Below, in pieces: positions 61,627-64,000 of a stretch of DNA of 64,000 nt. The notes beneath the pieces were generated by a model. It did no database searches, had not been told where the DNA came from, and was given only the letters and a program-made list of their open reading frames with translations. Within the stretch, counting starts at the first letter, position 1. Each line of letters begins with the position of its first letter. The DNA is from Trebonia sp963777905. Lineage in GTDB: Bacteria; Actinomycetota; Actinomycetes; Streptosporangiales; Streptosporangiaceae. The stretch lies in the NCBI GenBank assembly GCA_963777905.1, contig CAVZSM010000019.1, forward strand, positions 248,001 through 312,000, read 5' to 3'. The position numbers and the translations under genes were made by a program.

Positions 61627-62529
61627 ATGGAGCCGGGAAAGCTGGAGGCGGCCGCGTATATCGGGCGGTGGCGTCCGTCGTCGGTGTCGCCGCCGGCGGC
61701 GGCGTTCGCCCGGGGCGTGATCGCGCGGGCGGCCCCGGAGGGGCGGGAGCGGGCCAAGAACCTGCTGTGGGCGGCCGGGAAGCTGGCCGATTACGGCCTC
61801 GGGCTGGGACTGGACCCGGTGCCGGAGGTGCTGCTGCACCCGTCTACCGCCGAGCGGTTCACCCGGTGCGCGCCGGGGCTGCCGGGCGCGGCGCGGCGGA
61901 CGCTGCGCACGAACCTGCGGTTCATCGGCCGCCGGGTTGTCCCGCACCTTTACCCGGCGGACCTGCCGCTGCCGCGGGAGCGGGCCAAGCAGCCGTACTC
62001 GGCGGCAGAGATCGCCGGGTTCCTCGCGCTGGCGGACGCTCAGCCCACGGCGGAGCGGCGGATGCGCGCGGCGGGGCTGGTCTGCCTCGGCGCGGGCGCC
62101 GGGCTGATCCGCGCCGACCTGCGCGACGTCCGCGGCAGCGACGTCGCGCGGCGTTCCGGCGGCGTCGTGGTCACCGTGCGCGGCGCCCGGGCGCGCAACG
62201 TGCCGGTGCTGGCCCGCTACCAGGGCCGGCTGCTGGACGCTGCCCGGCACGCGGGGGACGGCCTGGTCTGCGGCGGCGCCGAGCACGGCCGCCGGAACCT
62301 GACCGGCCGCCTGGCGGCCTCCCTGGACGGCGGGGGCGGCCTGCCCCGGCTGGACACCTCCCGGCTGCGCGCGACCTGGCTGGCCGGCTGCGGGGAGCTG
62401 CTCGGGCTGGCCACGTTCATGCGCGCGGCCGGGATCAGCTGCTCCCAGCGGCTCGGCGACCTCGCCGCCGGCCTGGAACCCGGCGGCGAGGCCGAGGCCG
62501 TGCGGCTGCTGGGGGCTGCCCGGCAATGA
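61627..62529 (+). CDS. Tyrosine-recombinase-like protein lacking clear catalytic residues
   Basis: A 300-residue protein with integrase-like layout: an N-terminal helical domain (about 1-115) and a C-terminal region with LVCLGAGAGLIRADLRDVRGSDV (similar to integrase box I), a beta segment GVVVTVRGARARNVPVL, and SRLRATWLAGCGELLGLATFMRAAGIS (similar to the HxLRHT box II). The histidine is Ser, and no C-terminal tyrosine motif is seen. ATG at 61627 with GGGAGG. It overlaps the transposase gene (ATGA), so the two products are made together. Confidence 0.7.
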   Translation: MEPGKLEAAAYIGRWRPSSVSPPAAAFARGVIARAAPEGRERAKNLLWAAGKLADYGLGLGLDPVPEVLLHPSTAERFTRCAPGLPGAARRTLRTNLRFIGRRVVPHLYPADLPLPRERAKQPYSAAEIAGFLALADAQPTAERRMRAAGLVCLGAGAGLIRADLRDVRGSDVARRSGGVVVTVRGARARNVPVLARYQGRLLDAARHAGDGLVCGGAEHGRRNLTGRLAASLDGGGGLPRLDTSRLRATWLAGCGELLGLATFMRAAGISCSQRLGDLAAGLEPGGEAEAVRLLGAARQ

Positions 62530-64000
62530 CCGCGCTGGAGGCGTCCGAGGAGGTCATCGACGCCTCCGGCGTCGCGCCGCGGATCGAGGCGATGCTGCCC
62601 TCAGGCGCCCGGGCACGGCAGCTGGCCGTCCGCACCCTGCTGCTCGGCATGATGCTCGCGCTCGCCGACGGCCGCCCCGCGCACCTGACCAGGGTGCACC
62701 AGGCGCTGGTCAGCCTGCCCCGGGGCGAGCAGCGGCGCCTCGGCGTGCTGGCGGACTGGGGGAACGGCCCGCACCTGCTGACCTACCGGCAGGCCGAGTA
62801 CACCTTCGGCCTGGTGACGGCCGCGCTCGGCAAGGACGAGCCGGACGGGCTGCCGCCGCCGGAACTGCAGCGCGCCTGCGACGGCCTGCTCGAGGCCAGC
62901 ATCCCGGAGCAATTCAAGAACGCCAGCACGTCGCTGGCCGTCGACTGGAGCGACCTGGAGTCCTTCTCCCGGCCCCCGCCGCGCGGCACCGGCGACTGCG
63001 CCGACCCCGAGGCCTCCTGGGGCCACCGCAAGGACAACCTCACCGGATCGGATAACGAGCTGTTCTACGGCTACTACCTGTCGGACGCGGTCACCGTCCC
63101 CGGCGAGCACGGGCCTCCCGCCCCCGAGCTCGCCCGCCGCATGACGCTGTCGTCCTGCCGCCACAACCCCGTCCCCGCCTTCACCCCCGTGCTGACCGCG
63201 ATGCCCGAAAACGGCATCCCGCTCGGCGACGTCCTCGCCGACTCCGGCTGCTCCCACCGGATCCCGCAGCACTGGGCATCCCCGCTCCGCCAGGCCGGCG
63301 CCGCCCTCATCCAGGACCTGCACCCCCACGACCGCGGTCCCAGGGGCACCCACGCCGGCGCGGTCATCGCCAACGGGAACCTCTACTGCCCGGCCGCGCC
63401 GCGCGCCCTGCTGGAACTCGGGCCGCTGTCCCGCGCCGCCACCCCGGCGCAGGCCGCGCAGCACGACGCGAAGACCGCCGAGGCCGCCCGCTACAAGCTC
63501 GGCCGCCTCACCGGCGACGACGCCGACGGCTACCACCGGGCCCGGTGCCCGGCCGCCGCGGGCAAGGTCCGCTGCCCGCTGCAGCCGTCATCGATGACCC
63601 TGGACCGGGACCGGCCCGAGATCCTCACCCCGCCGCGGGACCCCCAGGCCTGCTGCACCCAGCAGACCATCACCGTCCCGCCCGACGTCGGCGCCAAGAC
63701 CCGGCAGAAGCACGACTACCCGTCGGCCGCCTGGCGCCGCTCCTATACCCGCCGCAGCGGCGCCGAGCGCGGCTTCGCCACCGCCAAGGACCCCGCCAGC
63801 AACGACGTCAGCCGCGGCTGGTGCCGCCTCATGGGACTGGCGCCCCTCATGCTGTTCACCGTCACTCTGCTCGCCGTCCGCAACCAGCGCATCCTCACCG
63901 CCTGGGACGCCCGCCAGGAAGAAAACCAGCGCCGCGCCGCCAAAGGGCTGCCCCCGAAAACCCGCCGGCGCCGGCGCAAGACGCTCACCGCGCTCACATC
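62526..64000 (+). CDS. DDE transposase, 3' end beyond the window
   Basis: An open frame of at least 491 codons running off the window. The DDE triad is likely D140 (LAVDWSDLES), D239 (VLADSGCSHR) and E414 (SGAERGFATAKDP). The text SWGHRKDN and ELFYGYYLSDAVTV after the first Asp and the closing LMGLAPLMLFTVTLLAVRNQRIL helix are typical of IS1182/IS5-like transposases. A Cys-containing insert (about 341-377) may bind zinc. ATG start at 62526, coupled to the recombinase-like gene. No inverted repeat can be assigned because the right end is outside. Confidence 0.85.
   Translation, partial: MTALEASEEVIDASGVAPRIEAMLPSGARARQLAVRTLLLGMMLALADGRPAHLTRVHQALVSLPRGEQRRLGVLADWGNGPHLLTYRQAEYTFGLVTAALGKDEPDGLPPPELQRACDGLLEASIPEQFKNASTSLAVDWSDLESFSRPPPRGTGDCADPEASWGHRKDNLTGSDNELFYGYYLSDAVTVPGEHGPPAPELARRMTLSSCRHNPVPAFTPVLTAMPENGIPLGDVLADSGCSHRIPQHWASPLRQAGAALIQDLHPHDRGPRGTHAGAVIANGNLYCPAAPRALLELGPLSRAATPAQAAQHDAKTAEAARYKLGRLTGDDADGYHRARCPAAAGKVRCPLQPSSMTLDRDRPEILTPPRDPQACCTQQTITVPPDVGAKTRQKHDYPSAAWRRSYTRRSGAERGFATAKDPASNDVSRGWCRLMGLAPLMLFTVTLLAVRNQRILTAWDARQEENQRRAAKGLPPKTRRRRRKTLTALT

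Noticed and set aside
62601..63536. 311-residue Gly/Val-rich frame opposite the DDE transposase
   Set aside because: Shadow: the plus-strand frame has the catalytic motifs and runs through without stops.

Overview
The window is a 64 kb piece of a high-GC actinobacterial chromosome. Evidence: strong G/C bias at third codon positions, frequent GTG starts (and one TTG), start/stop overlaps of the ATGA/GTGA type, an AfsR/SARP regulator, an F420-type (Ddn) nitroreductase-like protein and mycothiol-associated families (an Rv2466c-like protein and a maleylpyruvate-isomerase-fold protein). A filamentous or soil actinomycete (Streptosporangiales-like or a relative) is my inference. I saw no rRNA, tRNA or CRISPR array.

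Layout. 1-1.75 kb: thioredoxin with a CsoR-like operator, a SHOCT membrane protein and an SCO1-type copper protein. 1.8-8.1 kb: a truncated FtsX permease copy, a DUF1648/DUF5808 membrane protein and a YtrA-type GntR repressor. These face a tight five-gene operon (lipoprotein, PEGA-like protein, ABC ATPase, ABC permease, second PEGA-like protein), with two matching operators on the two divergent promoters. 8.1-13.4 kb: a ferredoxin beside a dead P450, a MacB/FtsX pair and a DrrAB exporter. The drrAB upstream region carries TGTCAG-like direct repeats at 11-12 bp spacing, and a large SARP/AfsR regulator (13.4-16.5 kb) lies convergent to it. 16.5-25.9 kb: small metabolic and redox genes (SnoaL, two HSL-type hydrolases, redoxin, a frameshifted nitronate monooxygenase, an ABC exporter with a candidate aromatic leader peptide, Ddn-like protein, BNR-like protein, and a hydrolase/TetR pair with twin operators). 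25.9-33.6 kb: a four-gene MacB-like export system. One ATPase has an AbrB-like tail and one permease is split by a single-base shift. 33.8-37.1 kb: a double-lipocalin protein divergent from a probably leaderless LysR gene, and an M24 'pita-bread' protein with altered metal ligands. 37.2-40.5 kb: a transposase scrap, an ECF sigma factor with a SnoaL tail, a YCII protein and a DHA2 drug pump. 40.5-46.5 kb: a choline/methylglycine module (FAD/GcvT demethylase, choline-kinase-like enzyme, APC permease, HutC-type GntR). 46.9-56.3 kb: stress and regulatory genes (USP/MarR, a decayed TetR-MFS-YCII-VOC operon, an ECF sigma/ZAS pair, HAD, SDR, peroxiredoxin, DsbA-like and maleylpyruvate isomerase-like). 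56.6-64 kb: a flavodoxin-like protein, a complete insertion sequence that cut into an SDR gene, tandem-HbpS and PanE-like genes, a solo IS end, and a second mobile module pairing an integrase-like gene with a DDE transposase that runs off the window.

Two themes stand out. The first is membrane export under local repressors, with several operators readable directly in the DNA. The second is gene decay: at least eight broken genes. Three of these are single-base indels in G/C runs and could be sequencing errors. The best candidate for an undescribed system is the YtrA-controlled five-gene operon at 4.1-8.1 kb. The exporter leader peptide at 19.75 kb and the recombinase/transposase pair at 61.6-64 kb come next.
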